A stretch of 64,000 nt of DNA, taken from positions 47,987,083-48,051,082 of the forward strand of contig CM070874.1 of NCBI GenBank assembly GCA_036365515.1. Direction: 5' to 3'. The stretch comes from Torymus aiolomorphi. Taxonomy: Eukaryota; Arthropoda; Insecta; Hymenoptera; Torymidae. Both the position numbers and the translations under genes were made by a program. The notes under the pieces were generated by a model that was given only the letters and a program-made list of their open reading frames with translations, did no database searches and was not told the DNA's origin. The number at the start of each line of letters is the position of its first letter. Positions within the stretch are counted from its first letter, which is position 1. Below are positions 47,836 to 61,609 of this stretch, in pieces.

Positions 47836-49433
47836 ATTTTTTGTTATCAAAAACAACGGATTTTAGCGCCAAAAGTCTTAAAACATGTTTTTGAACATTT
47901 TTTGTTTCAAAAATTTTTTTCACCGTTACAAAGCTTCCTCTTTGAGGAAGCAAAATTTCTCTAGCTCTCATAGTTCTTTTGTTATTAACAAAAACATGTT
48001 TTTTTTTTTAAAAAGCTTATAACTCCTAAACTAAACGGTCAATTTTTTTGAAAAAATCATGATAATACAGAATATAAATAGCTATAATTTGTAAAAATTT
48101 GAATCCATTTGTCGACTAATTTTTAAGAAAAAAATTGAAATATAAAAGAAATGAGTTTTGTATGTCCAACGATTATACGGGAGTAAAATTTACTTAATCG
48201 CTTCGAAATTCCTTATAGAGGTAGATTTTGGATAGCTCTCGGTCGAGTTCTTTGGGCAAAATGATTAGTTCAGAAATTTCAGAAGTATTTGAGGTTAAAA
48301 TTTTTTTAACCTTTTTTTCAAATCGCAAATTCTCGAGAACGGCTCCATGTATCAGCTTCAAATTCATAGACAATGTTGTATGTGAAATAGATAATATGTG
48401 TGGGAATTTTCATCAAGATCGTACAATTACTTTTTGAGATATTTGATTTTGAAAATTTATCTTTATCGCATGATAACTAGAGAAAACAAAAATTGGTTTA
48501 ATCATGTTGAAATTTTGGGGAAATGTAGAGTCTATATATTATCGTATAAGTCCTTTAGATAAAAGAATTTTCTCATGACTTTTGGAGATATTAAGGTTAA
48601 AATTCTTTTACGGGTTTTTTCAAAATCGTAATTTCTCAATGACGACTTCATGCGTCAGCTTGAAATTTATAGACTCTTTTGTATGCTATATAGGCAATGT
48701 AAAATTTCATTGAGATTATATAGTTATTTTTTGAGATGTTTGATATTTAAAATATTAGTATTTTTGAAAATGACTTTCTTTGTTGTCGCACAATATAACT
48801 ACATTAAAATTGTTTTAATTTCTTTGAAATTTGATGGAGATGTAGAGTTTGTATATTATTTATTAGAAGACTTCTTAGGGTAAAAGAATTCGTTTATGAA
48901 TTTCAGAGATATTTGAGGTTAAAACTATTTTAGCCCTTTTTTAAAATCGCAAATATTCAGGAACGTATTTATGTATACTAGAAAATGGAAAATGTGTACC
49001 TGCTTTTGTTTTGTAATAGCCATTTATTATTTTTAAGGTTAGAACCTTTTTCTTACATTGGAAATTCCAGAAAGAGCAGACAAATACGGATAGGCATACT
49101 ACTAGAGAGAAGTACCCTATGTGTGAAATTTCACAAAGGAAGTATAATTTGAAGCAAGGTTATTTAGGAATTTTAAAAGGTTTTGACGATAATATTACAA
49201 TCAATTATTTTATTTATTTTTCACACATAATTAAAAAAAAAAATCATATCTATTATTTTATTCATATTTCATACATAATTTAAAAATTAATACTTTTTAA
49301 TCTTCATAAATGAATTTAATTATAATTATGTCATAAATTGTTGCAAAAATTATTAATTATTATTAAAACTTAATTAAAGGAATAAGCAAATTAAGTTTGA
49401 GGAAGCCACGGGCTAATGAATTGGCAGCAGTTT
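46231..49433. mobile_element. Long AT-rich TIR-bounded repeat, about 3.2 kb
   Basis: Left end AAACCGCTGCCAATTC (46,231) and right end GAATTGGCAGCAGTTT (to 49,433) are inverted. The last 300 bp (about 49,130-49,433) is the reverse complement of 59,544-59,870. Internal modules repeat ('agatatttgaggttaaaa', 'aatcgcaaattctcgagaac'), and a (CA)n tract lies at about 47,785-47,826 after 'aaaatcgatcgaatag'. No transposase-length frame remains. It may be a composite of nested copies rather than a single element. Confidence 0.55.
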
Positions 49434-49556
49434 ATTTTTATGATTATGTGCTTAACTTAGAACTAGCATGATTTTGGAAGTGTTAACATTAATGGAGTAG
49501 TATTATACGCAATAATAAATAATACAAGAGGAATCGGTACTAGATAATGCCGCTTA

Positions 49557-49820
49557 GTGTTTCACTGTACAATTCAGTTTCCATTGAGCGATGGACATCC
49601 TTCCGGCTTATATCTAGTTAAAAGGATGCACGATCACATATACATAAGGGGTGATATTGCAGCAGCCAATACGCATCCTCTTACGTACAACTGGAATTTT
49701 CGAAATCTATTTAAATATCTACAACAGGAAGAAATCAATATTTTAAGTTCTGAAAAAATACGTGGAGGCTCTAATTTAATTTCCTATCTTAAAAGTGTAT
49801 TTATAGGTATTTCTACATAA
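49557..49820 (+). other. Unassigned 87-codon open frame
   Basis: Starts MFHCTIQFPL and contains GLYLVKRMHDHIYIRGD. Its composition is less AT-biased than its surroundings, but no domain, promoter or splice partner was recognised. Recorded without function. Confidence 0.15.
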
Positions 49821-50065
49821 CTGAATGATTCACGTATGAACTATAGTAACTTTGTATAATTAGCTTCCTATAGGAACTTTGAAAAACATTTTTCAATATA
49901 ATGTTTAACATAAATATTATCACAATGTTGTTTTAATGGCTGGATATTCTGTTAGTTTTATACTTTACAGCTATTTGAAGTTCTCATATAGCGAGTTTTC
50001 AAAAGCCCTGCATTGCTGCGCTAATATTTTGGGTCAAGGGGTCCACCGATCGTCACTCAACTCTT

Positions 50066-50535
50066 GAAAGAACATTTCGAGAAATATTAGTGCAAGGTTT
50101 TACAAATCTTTCATGAAATTTGTTGTACAAATTTTCTCTAAAGAAACATGCCGTGAAATATTATGGGTATATTTTGAAAAAATTTCGAGCAAAGATTTTT
50201 TTTCTAAACTGAAACTGTACAAAATATTCCCAAAACCTTGTAGGAATATTTTACGACAGGTTCTAAGGACAGCTTTCCAAAATAATATTTTTGATACGGT
50301 ATTGACACCATGAAAGAATATTTCAAGAGATATTAGTGCAAGGTTTTACAAAGCTTTCCAGAAATGTTTCGTACGAATTTTGTCTAAAGAAACATGCCAT
50401 GAAATATTATGGGAATGTTTTAAAAAGATTTCTTGGAAAGATTTTTTTTCTAAACTGAAACTATACAAAATATTCCCAAAATCTTGCAGTAATATTTTAC
50501 GACATGTTCTAATGACAGCTTTCAAAAACATTTCC
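50066..50535. repeat. Tandem duplication, unit of about 247 bp
   Basis: 'gaaagaacatttcgagaaat' at about 50,066 and 'gaaagaatatttcaagagat' at about 50,313 start two diverged direct copies. Both contain 'agtgcaaggttttacaaa', 'agaaacatgcc' and 'ctaaactgaaact'. No coding content is convincing. Confidence 0.75.
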
Positions 50536-51611
50536 TGTATCATTGCGTGAAACGCAACGAACCACCAGAGCTACACTGGTCAGACATTTTTCTCAGATAA
50601 ACATGATGAAAGAAGTAGAAAAATTATGTCTAAGAGATATGGCTCAAAGAAGGCATTACTCGGCCTCAAACGGACTACTTATGAATCATGACTACTCATT
50701 TTATTAAAATCAATGTAAAGAAAACAATACAATTACAATAAAAATCGATACTTATTTACTGCAAAGTCAAGAATAACAGAACATTTGCAATAATAATTAC
50801 TGTATTAATATGATTCCGAAATATTTATTAGTTATGATTAAAAGAAAAAAAAATGAAGCCGTTATAATTTAAATGTCTTTTCAACGTAAGTGTGTACAAT
50901 TGACAGTGCTCATCGTACTACATTCTTACTCATAAATGCGAATATCCGAGAGGGAAACGCGAAGAACAATACCGGTTAAACTCGCGCTGGCGTGTAGAAC
51001 ATTGGTCACCCGAAATTGCAAGCTTCTCAAGCTCTTTGCGCGTACACTCGCGCTGCACTAACCATCGACTTGTGTCTCAACCCAGCTTTAGAAGCAGACA
51101 CAAGCGTGCAGAGGCGAGCGAATGAGCCTGTATGTAGGTGACTGTGTTGTGCACCATTTGCGCTCGCAGCCAGTACATGCCCAGCATTCTGCAACTCCTC
51201 AGCGACGCGCATTCGACTGCGATAGCTCGCTGTTCGCTCGTAAAGTGACATGGCCATTGTAAACTCTGGGGAAGATCCCGTCAAAAGACCGATAACGAAA
51301 CATTAAGAAAAATGAGAAGGATAAAATCGAGAAAAGAATCCTAAACGGTTGTAATTACAGTTAAGCATTATTATTTATTAGTCATATAATATTACAAAAT
51401 TATTTTTTATCTTATTACAATATATAGGTGATTATTTGTAAAGCTGCACATTCTTCGAACAATACATTTTTTTATAAGAATTAAGATATCCATTATTATG
51501 CAATGAAAAAGAATCATTTACTACCACGGAGATTATCTATATGTAAAAATGTATACTTTGGTAGAGAATTAACCCATACACGAAAACTTTTCATTAATAG
51601 TTTATACTTCA
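50536..51611. other. No gene seen; small CpG-rich patch at 50,930-51,290
   Basis: The patch contains an 85-codon minus-strand frame without a recognisable domain. The rest is AT-rich. Confidence 0.4.
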
Positions 51612-52163
51612 CCCTGGTGGAAATTGATTCAATTATTTATCTAATAAATAACTAGTTTCCCCAATAATCGTTAAAAACTAGACATGTATTTTGGTCATTT
51701 CTATCCATTGATGAAACAATTTTTCCGATCATATTCGCCATTTAATAGACAGAATAATAGAATAATTTTTTTCACAAATTTACATTAGCTTATTTATGAG
51801 TATTTAAAAGATATTAAAGCTGGCCAGTTTAGCAACTGCTATAATGGCAAGGAGTAAGAGAGACAGAATCAAACGGAAAAATCATTGTTTTCGTTTGTAT
51901 CCCTTGAAACAGTACTATAAACGAATTAAATACCAATAATTCGTATTTACATTTTTGTTAGCTATCTTTTTTAAATATTTGTTTTTAAATACATGATCAA
52001 ATTACAGAGAAAATGTAGTAAAAAAATTTTAAGGTTGTGTTATTTCCATTCAATAGAAAATATGACTGGAAAAATCGTTTCATCAATAGCCAGAAATTAG
52101 CTATTTTTACTAGCTATTTATTATTTTCCTGGCCATTTCCGGTAGAGACAATTTCTACCAGGG
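51612..52163. mobile_element. MITE-like TIR element, 552 bp
   Basis: The ends CCCTGGTGGAAATTG (51,612) and CAATTTCTACCAGGG (to 52,163) are inverted. No coding frame is present. Related sequence is present at about 24,290-24,450, and the end motif resembles that of 10,962-11,927. Confidence 0.7.
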
Positions 52164-52439
52164 TTATGGCTAGGTAAAGTTCATTTGACATAAAATTTTG
52201 TTTTCTTTTTCTCTGTTTTTGTTTATCATGATTTTTCATGGTACGCAAGTTAAATTTTTTGAAAGTATAAACTTTAGTTCTTTGCATTAATATTTTTTCA
52301 TATTAAAAGAAAACATAAACAGAATCTAAAGATGATTATTTGAATTTTGCTATTTTAAAAGATGTATATACACTTTTAAGTTGTAAAAATCATACTTTAT
52401 AAAATGAAGCAAATTCATATAACAGGATTCAGAAATTTC

Positions 52440-53165
52440 TATCATCCAGCTCAGTTGTATAAGGCTGCGTATCGCACATTCGCGCAGCGGATCACTTCTG
52501 CTCCTTTTCCGGGCCCAGTCGATGGTAGGTAGACGAGCCGGCGGTATTTCTCGCGCGCTATTGTGGCGCACATTGTTTGGCTGTTGCGCCTGCAGTCTCG
52601 CGTATACACCTCTCGCGTGCACGCCCTCGCGGCTAGATTAGGTTTTACGGCCCGACAGGGAGAATAGGTGCGAGGCGAATTGCACGTCGCGGGGCGCGAG
52701 TGCCTCTGCTTAGTTCCACCGGTGCTCACCGCGCGGATAGGCATATATACATATACGTGCGCCCGGCAGTAAGTGCCGGGGATCGTAACGATTTCGACGT
52801 CGACGCCCCCGCGCGCGCAAGCCGTTCATTCTGACCGGGCGACGACGACGATGACGATTTGCCGACTACTCGAGTGAGGACCGACGCGACGACGGGCGTT
52901 ATATGGGCGCTTCGTTGCGGACCGCGACTCCCATTTGCCGTAAAACCGCGACAAGCACGAGGAGATAGCGTTGATAGCCGCGCGCGCGCGCGCGCGTGAG
53001 CATTATACGCACCCGGAGCACACTAGGAAGGAGAGACGTGAGAGACCGCCGAGGAGGTTCGGTTTCGAAATTCATTCGTGTATAAGCTTATAATCGCGCG
53101 ACCGCAGCTCGTTTTCGACGTAGCGGTGCTTCCCGAAGAAAAGCCGAAGTAATTCTGAAAATTAT
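52440..53165 (+). promoter_or_regulatory. CpG-rich region with a possible core promoter
   Basis: Strongly CpG-rich. On the plus strand TATATA (52,744-52,749) precedes an initiator-like GCAGTA (A at 52,768) by 24 bp, slightly short of the norm. Downstream sequence lacks a long ATG frame, which would suit an untranslated first exon, and runs to a possible donor near 53,185. No gene could be assembled to either side. Confidence 0.3.
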
Positions 53166-53429
53166 TTTTACACGTAAAAGATAAGTGAGCCGCCTTGCAT
53201 TTAATAGTTTGGAAAATAAAGAGGTTATTTTTAAAGAAAATCTTTGTTTGAATGACTAGGCCGAGTGGGGACCGTTAAAGATGTCTAGCGACGGGCGTCT
53301 TCGTTTAAAAGAGTGTATCAGCTCCTCTGCCAAGTCGCTCGATATTTCAGGGATTAAAGCAAATACGGACACATATATCTGATCTATCTAGCGTCTTCCA
53401 CTCCTTCTTCCTTCCCATCTCACCTGGCG

Positions 53430-53720
53430 TATCTTTTACTTCCGTGCTCCTCTTTCTTCCCGAGGCTGTCGCTGTGCGCTCAAAAGCACTATTCTATTCT
53501 TCGCCCTTGGCCTGCCGCGGTGCACGGTGCACAGTCGCGCACGTGCGCTCGTTTAACATCGGGATGAGCGCAGGGGCGGGCGTGCGGGACGAGGCATAAA
53601 GCGAGAAATTGAGACTCGCTCCCCTCCCGTCTCTCTCTCTCTCGCGCTTGCTCTCGGTACGTGTGGGAGATAGATAGATCCAGAAAAGAGATAGGCGATG
53701 ATAAACCGGCCCCGGAGGTG

Positions 53721-53802
<82 letters not shown>

Positions 53803-53810
53803 AAGAAAGA
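53430..53810. repeat. CpG-rich segment followed by a TA microsatellite
   Basis: CT-rich and CpG-rich DNA (53,430-53,690), then about 37 uninterrupted TA units (about 53,726-53,799). The 110-codon minus frame across it is an artefact of the repeat (alternating Y and I). Confidence 0.85.
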
Positions 53811-54119
53811 CTCTATGAAAGGTCAAAAAGGTAAAAAACGACGATATTTATAACGAAATACAGAAAATGAAATGTGCTTATAAATCCTCTTTTGGTTAAA
53901 AATCAATGGCACAAGTCTATATAGGTTACAAAGGCTGACAAAAATTTAATTTTTTTATTTTTATTTTTATTCACGATTATTTTCATATTGGTAGAAATTG
54001 GTTATTATTCAAAACATTATTACAAATAATAATTATAAATAAGTCTTAGTGAGAACTTTCCGTTAATTAAAAACGCAATCTCTTGCTCTTAATTAAAATA
54101 GCATCAAGCGCTCCAGTGG
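53811..54119. other. AT-rich stretch, no feature seen
   Basis: Nothing recognised. Confidence 0.5.
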
Positions 54120-54470
54120 CATGAGTACTAACGAATTTTTTCTCCTTCTAACCCCGCGAAAGTGCTAAAATCCCGCGAACATTCTAATGTAGACGCTCGC
54201 ACTCGCAGATCGGGGCGCGCAGATAGTGAGGGCGATAAGTTTGAAAGCCCGCGTTGTTTCTGGCCACCTAAGAACTGTGATCCCTAACGTGTTTTTTGCA
54301 CTTCGTGCGCGCACGCTTTCTCGCCCGCGCAACATCTTCACTCTCTGCACCGCGAACGGAAACGATCCCTTTCTTCGCGACTGAAATGCGAGTGCGAGGA
54401 GCGCTTTGAAATTAGAGTCACAGGCGTGTCTGTTTATTTGTGCTCCGAGCAGGGAGCCCCGCAATCAGCA
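54120..54470. promoter_or_regulatory. CpG-rich patch
   Basis: GC-rich with a 99-codon minus-strand frame that lacks any recognisable motif. Composition only. Confidence 0.22.
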
Positions 54471-55692
54471 GCTTTCTAAAATAACTTTTTTGTAGATATC
54501 AGATTGACACTATTTCTGTACATTGAAAATAATCTATAGTAATTAAATTTCGTTGCGAATGAAACTTGACATTACTTTTTTGAAATACTAAAAACAATTA
54601 ATAATTTACTGTACGTCTTTTGTCCTTATAGTTTTCGCATACATTTCTGAATATATTTTGTTTTCTATTGCATTCACACCTGCAATAAATAATATAAAGA
54701 CAACAAGAATGCTTGAGAATGATAAAATGACTGAAATGCATATTTAGAATGTATTCAAAATTTTTAATTGACAAACAGTTAAAAATATTGAATATTGAAT
54801 TTAAATAAATTCATAAAATTAAAATAAACTAGTTGAAAAGGACCTTATTTTATATACGTACTTACGAATCCCACTTTGAGTGGGCTAATGCGTCCTTTGA
54901 GGAAAGGAAGCTTGCAGGTTTAGGATCACATCGTCAAATATTCTTGTTTTTTTTTTTTTTTTTACTGTCTTCTTTAAAATGACTAGCGATAGTGAGTCGT
55001 GGCTTTCCATACATTCTAGCATAAACGCATGAGCTCAGAAATGCTTGTGTTGACATTGAAAACTGATACTTTGTTGGCTTAAATTTAGTTAGCAGTGTTT
55101 CTAACTAACGGTTTGCTTTTACTGAAATAAAAAACGGTGCTCATGACATACCGTACTCTATAAAGAAAGAGGATGAGGAAACAAAAATGTTCAGTTGGGA
55201 ATAAACTGATGTGTAGAATGCTAATTAAATAATAAAGTGTGGTGGGACTTTAAATCTGTCGCCTCGTACCCTACGAAACCACGCGAAAGAGCTGTATTTG
55301 AATATCAATGTAGCACGGGTCGCTCCTTCAGACTTCTTCTATACTTGCCTTCGGAGCGATCCCGCGCTTCTTGGTATAAAATATTATGTAAACTCAAATT
55401 TGAAAAAAATGGACTTAAGTCGTTTTACCGGGAACTCACAGATATAGTTCGGCATCGTTGCGTTTATGAGCTATATAATGTTGGATACAGTGGGTCCACC
55501 TTTAGTAACTCGCGTAGCAATAGAGACCAAAAAATTTAGGTGGGCTTCAAACCGCCAGAGTTACAGTGAGATAAGCACGTTAAAATTCCAAATTTCGAAA
55601 AACTCAGCACAAAGGTGCTAGTCAATCGACGAGGTCAAGATTCGGCAACACGGTACTGTTTAGGTAAACAAATATTCCGTGTCGTACTCATT
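54471..55692. other. No gene supported; one 100-codon frame at 55,237-55,539
   Basis: The plus-strand frame starts MWWDFKSVASYPTKPRERAV. It is not preceded by a promoter or acceptor and matches no family I know; a repeat remnant is possible. Confidence 0.3.
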
Positions 55693-55939
55693 TAAATGTA
55701 AAATAGTGAAATACTTACTATCCAGTAGTTAAAAGTCATGCACTTCCGAAATAGTGCACCATGCACTCCTAAATAGTGGGCATTCACTATTTTAGTAGTA
55801 TCTATTAACTGTATTAAAATAGTGAAATTTTGCTATTTTAAAAAAGTTAATATATGCTACTGAAATAGTGGATGCTCACTATTTTGGAGTGCACGACTTT
55901 TAATTACTGGATAGTGAGTTTTTCACTATTTTACATTTA
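55693..55939. mobile_element. MITE, 247-bp palindrome
   Basis: AAATGTAAAATAGTG at the left and CACTATTTTACATTT at the right begin arms of about 115 bp that pair with few mismatches, built from repeated 'atagtg' words. Loop near 55,815-55,830. No coding. Confidence 0.85.
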
Positions 55940-57789
55940 GAGAGTAGTGTAACGGAAATACACAAACTCAACATACTCTTACACAAGCTCTAGAGCATCT
56001 TCTTCTCCCTTTTCTATAATAAAAGCATGTTATTGCGCGCTAAACCGTGGCCGCATTGCCACTTCAGGTATACTTTGAGGTATCTAAGTGAGAGAGAAGA
56101 AAAGAGAGGTGCAGAAAGGAAAATGACAGAAAAATAAAGCAGCTGAGGGATAAGAGCGGAGGCTCGCGCATAAACCGACTCTCCACATGGTGGATAAGCC
56201 CTTTTTCAGTGGGCTTATCTGCCTGTATGTGCATGTCTCGTCGGCCCGGCAGCTTTTTCAGCTCTTACGGCAGGAGTAGAGAGGAGACATAGGGAAAGCC
56301 AGTGAACGCGAGAGAGTTTTTAGGACTGCTTTTTTATCCCAAGCCGAGATTATTAAAGTTTTTCGCTATGATTTTCTTTGCTCTGCACTTTATACATATA
56401 AAAAGTTAGTGCTGCAGTTATTACGCTTCGCTTTTGCACCAAAGATTGTATTACTGCAATAAGCTGAATATTCTACTAATACGACAATGCTAAATGCATA
56501 TTGCGCTTTGAAAGAATTTTCTTACAAAAGGGACACCAAAGTAAAGATTCATACTTTTTTAATAATAATCTACTATTTGTAAAGAATTATTCTTTCATTC
56601 ATCACACTTAAATTGTAAAACACACATACACAATTACATAAACACACGAACGGGTGTACTGTTTATAACTTTGTCAGTTTTTATTCGATTTTCCTAAGAC
56701 ACCTTTTTTTCAACATTTAAACACTAATTTTGGAAAATAGCGTTCTTTCAGGCTCTGCGAAATGACATTGATATACTATTAATTTTCGAATGATTCCATC
56801 AATTACATTTTTCCAAAAACGTTTACGAAATTTTCGAGAACTTATTCTGATTGATTACTAATATCAAAAATGTTTTTTGAAAAATCTAGTACATGGAATC
56901 ATTTGGAAATTTAGTAAGGTATACTTAAGAACGTTCTCCGGGTCGAAACAGCAATTTTAGTTTTTATGTTTCTAAATAATGTTTTATTAATTTGATAATC
57001 CAAGAGTAAGTGTACACGTAACAAATATATACTTGAAAGAACATAAGACATTTTTTTTCAGACAAATTCAGGCAATAGTCACTATGCTATTGTTACAATT
57101 AAAGACAAAAACTTCAATAAGTTCTTTAAATTTTTTTATTTTTTATCCGATCTTAACGAAATAAAGCTTATTTTGTTCGTTAAGAAATTTCAGGGGGAGT
57201 ATCGATGGGAAGATTTATGATAGGAGTTACCAGTACGGCGCGATATCAATTTGTTTAAGAAAGTTTTGATGAAAACTTGACTTGCTTTTCTTAAACAAAT
57301 TGATATTGGCATAGATTTCTTTTTCCCTTTTTTGCAATGGACTTCAGTTCACACAATTCATGAGAGGTTATCTTTATTACTTTACGAAGTTTGTTTTTGC
57401 GTGTACATCAACTTTTCATTTTTTTTGCACCCATAATTAATCTAGTAGAATAATAAATTACGTTGAAGTGCTAATCAATTGGCAGGTGTTTCTAAATATA
57501 CTAGAGATTCGCAAGAACCATGGTACTAATGCATTTTATGGAAAGGAATGTATAGATTTGAGAGACTGTAATGTAGCCGCTTTTAATTAAAAAGAAGCGG
57601 ATTTGATTATTATTACTATAATACAGAGGGTGAATTATTCCCATATAAAATATTGGATTTTCTCTAAGATCAAATTAAATCTTATGCTAGACAAACTGTG
57701 GTTACAAATGAACGAAAAAAGTAATAAAAAAAACTACGAGAGTCTAGCGCAGTACTTTGATTCGTGGGAGATTAGAGGATGCCACTATA
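55940..57789. other. No gene seen; two small hairpins
   Basis: GGATAAGCCC...GGGCTTATCT at about 56,192-56,221 forms a 10-bp perfect stem. 'gatatcaatttgtttaagaaa' (57,241) pairs with 'ttcttaaacaaattgatatt' (57,289-57,308). Neither has a recognised function. Confidence 0.45.
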
Positions 57790-58170
57790 AGCGGCGAGTG
57801 TCGGTATGCCAAGGAGTCGGATAGGCGTATGAAAAGCAATGCGTATTAAAATGATGAGCGGTTATAGCGTCGGTGGCGTATCAGCGGGTTTCGCCTTTGG
57901 CGACGTATGTGAGCGCGCGCATGTGCGTCTGCCCGGCTAGTTGCACGATGGCTGGGCTCCGATCCAAACTAGGGGGCAGCCGCAGCGTCCGGAACTGGAG
58001 ATATATGTACTGAGCGCCCGTGCACGTATGCACGGTGCATCGCTACCGACTGCGGGGCAGCAGACCGAGAGCTTCAACGAGTCCAACGCACCTGCTGCCA
58101 AAAGTCAAAGCAAATTGATATAGCTTGTACGCTGGCTCTTCTTCGCTGTCCGCACCGCCAGAGACTACGA
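57790..58170. promoter_or_regulatory. CpG-rich patch
   Basis: GC-rich, with a 60-codon frame without motif. Possibly regulatory, by composition only. Confidence 0.2.
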
Positions 58171-59543
58171 CGAGAGCTGCCGGTCATTCTCAAAATCACC
58201 CCTACTTCGTTCGCTAGAGATTATCGTTTTCAACTATGCTAAACTTATCTTTATCATGACGTCTATTATAAGTATAAAAAGGAGACTAAACGATGCATAT
58301 TATATACTGTTTTCGGTAAAGCTAACTGAAAGTTTATATTTCTGTAATAAAATTTGCTATTGCAGTTTCAATGTTTACCAAAATATACATAATTTATTTA
58401 CTTTTATTAGAATCAAATTCACATACCCCCCGCCCACAAACACATACTGTAACATTAAAAGAGTAGTTTATTTCAACAGAATTTTTAAAAAACTGGATAA
58501 CTATATTGTTTTTTTTTTTTATAAAACGTTACATCTTACTACTTTTTATAAAAAGTAAGATACGCTATCCCCAAAATCTTCTAATTATATGTCTGACCAA
58601 TTTTGTGAGACGCCTGTGATGTACTATTTCGTTTGCAATGGCTCACTCCCTACAAATTCTTATCCAAGGCACGTTAGATAGAAAGAAAAAAGTTGAAAAC
58701 AGAGAAAGTCAGCGTGAGCCGTGTAGGTCGCTCGCTCGTCGCGCAAAAGGTGTGACTTAGTTGTTTGAGGAAAAGCTCGGACGGTAGGGATGAGCAAGCT
58801 TTGCTCTCTCAATCTCCGTTGATTCCGAGCCTCGACGTGGCTGCTCCTCGGTTTTTCTCAGACGTGCCTTGAACCTTAATGGCTGACTTCTCGGCCGCAA
58901 AACAAGGTGTAGCCACCGTGAAAATTTCCTGCACCCTACGTTCAATTCGTCTCCGGCCGTTCTGTGGCTACTTTCTTCTTTGACTCTATCAAACGTGATG
59001 TGAACATGACGAAAAGCGAATAGTTCTGTGATTTTGCCGACATAGTGTATCAAAGTGACACATAATGTTATGAACCATCGACGTTACACACCATTTATGA
59101 TCCATATAAGTTACACACCATTAATGATCCACATAAGTGTATTACGTATGTGCAGGGATAACAAACAATATTTTTTTGATTTTATGTTTATGTGATATGG
59201 ATTAGGCTGTAGTCATGTATTATTGTTATGCAGAAATAATGCTAAATAATCCTAAGTCCTTTATTGCAAAAGTCTTTAATTTACACATATATGACAATAT
59301 CCATCTCAAACCGAGGGTACGTCTATGCCCATATAACTGATCATTTTGGAATTAAAGTATTTATTCTTATCTTAAAATGATTTGACACGTATATTTTTAT
59401 TTTTCGATTGCACTAAAAGTGCATTCGGTCTGCACTATTCAAAATTTTTTACAGAATCTTGACTTTGAATATCACTATTTTAAAGCTAAAGTCAGTTTAA
59501 AGTTTTCTCTTTCCCCCTTTGCAAAATGTTCTGATAAAAATTA
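58171..59543. other. No gene supported; short tandem repeat
   Basis: About three copies of a 27-bp unit containing 'gttacacaccat' occur at about 59,067-59,135. A 98-codon minus frame (58,757-59,053) has ordinary codon composition but no motif or splice partner. Confidence 0.4.
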
Positions 59544-60680
59544 AAAACCGCTGCCAATTCATTGGCCCGTGGCTTCCTCAAACTTAATTTGCTGATTCCT
59601 TTAATTAATTTTTGATAACAAAATTTATCATTTTTGCAACAATTTATTACATAATTATAATTAAATTCATTTATGAAGATTAAAAAGTACTGATTTTTAA
59701 ATTATGTATAAAATAATAATAAAGTAATATGTATTATTTTTTTTTTAATTATATGTGAGAAATATAAATAAAATAATTGATTGTAATATTATCGTCAAAA
59801 CCTTTTAAAATTTCTAAATAACTTTTACTTCAAATTATATTTTCTTTGTGAAATTTCACAGATATATTGCCTATACCAGCCACAAAATTGTCTATAAATT
59901 TCCTATACATAAAGCAGTTCCCAAAAAATTATGATTTTAAAAGAGGACTAAAACAGTTTTAACCTCAAATATCTCTGAAATTCATAAACGAATTCTTTTA
60001 CCATAAGAACTCGTATAATAAATAATATACAAACTCTACAGCTCTACAAAACACACATCTTTTGAGTATTATATTTCTCTTTCGAATGCTAACCATCCGA
60101 TTCAGATACATAGAGCCGTTCTCGAGAAATTACGATTTGAAAAAAAGGCTAAAAAAATTTTAACCTCAAATATCTCTGAAATTTATGGACCAATGATTTT
60201 GCCCAAAGAACTCGGCCGAGAGCTATCCATAATCTACCTCTACAAGGAATTTTGAAGCGATTAAGACAATTTAACTCCCTTAATCGTTGGACATACAAAA
60301 CTCATTGTTTTCATTTTTCAATTTTTTCCTCAAAAACTAATCAACAAAATGAATTCAAATTTTTACAGATTATAGGTATTTATATTCTGCATTATCATGA
60401 TTTTTCTAAAAAAATTGACCGCGTTTAGTTTGGGAGTTATAAGCTTAAAAAAAACACGTTTTTGTTAATAACAAAAGAACCGTGATAGCTAGAATTTTTT
60501 TTTAGAAAATATAGGTATTTTAATTCTCTTTGGAATATTTCCCATCCGATTAAAATATCTCGATCCTATCATTAAAAAAAAGCAAGAATATATTTTGAGA
60601 AAATCGAAAATCGAACAAAAAAAACAAAAAAAATGAGACCTGTCCGGTTAAAATCGACCGAATAGAAGTTGAGATCCAGG

Positions 60681-60721
<41 letters not shown>

Positions 60722-61609
60722 ACACACACACGCACACACACACACATGCACACACGCACACATACACACGCGCACGCACGCACACACACATTCATACAGA
60801 TATTTTTCAAAAACCATGTATTTTGATTCGTAACACCTCGGAAAACAATTATAACATGTTTTTAGAACAACTCAAAAAATTACTATCACAACGCTTCCTC
60901 TAGGAGGAATCAAAATGCATAAGGTGCAGTTTCTACTAAAACATGCACTTTTTTTTCAAAAACCCAATCTTTTTTGCTGAATTCGCTTATGATGATAGAG
61001 GGTATACATAAGTACCTAGCAAACCATGTAAGTCGGATATTCCACTTTTTCCCGTACAAACAAAAAAAATAAAGTGCAATCAGATTTTTTGCCTTATGAA
61101 GTAGTAAATGTTGATCAATACAAATTACTTATATTAGTTTACTTGTGTAAGTAATATACATACGCATAAGTGGGCGCACATATATACATACGTGGCTGTA
61201 CCCATGTATAGACACATACTTTTGTGAATTTGTACATTTAAATGCTAGATGGTTGACGTTTGATTCATTGGATCGTGCCAAATGAAAATTTTCTTTCAGT
61301 TATATATATGGGATATTTCAGGTGAAGTCAGTAGTTCAAAATTTTAAAATCGCTGAAAATTGGTTTACTTCTAGTTTTTCATGAAAAAATAATGTTCCTA
61401 GAGTTTGAGACCAAAATTTTAAAAAATAAGCCAGTTATGGAACATTGAAAATTCAAATTTTTTCTATTTTGCTTCCTCATTGAGGAAGCTTTGTAATAGT
61501 AAAATTTTAATTTTCTTTTAATTGCTCTAGAAACATGAATAAAGGTGTTAGAAGTTTGTGTCACATCATTTTACAAAATGTCTGTATGGATGTGTGTGTG
61601 TGTGTGTGT

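Noticed and set aside
53494..53826. 110-codon minus frame with alternating Y and I
   Set aside because: Translation of the TA microsatellite joined to GC-rich DNA.
56192..56221. Bacterial-type terminator or histone stem-loop
   Set aside because: The 10-bp stem with T-rich loop does not match the histone 3' stem-loop consensus and no gene precedes it.
58757..59053. 98-codon minus-strand frame
   Set aside because: Composition is plausible, but there is no recognisable domain, splice context or promoter.
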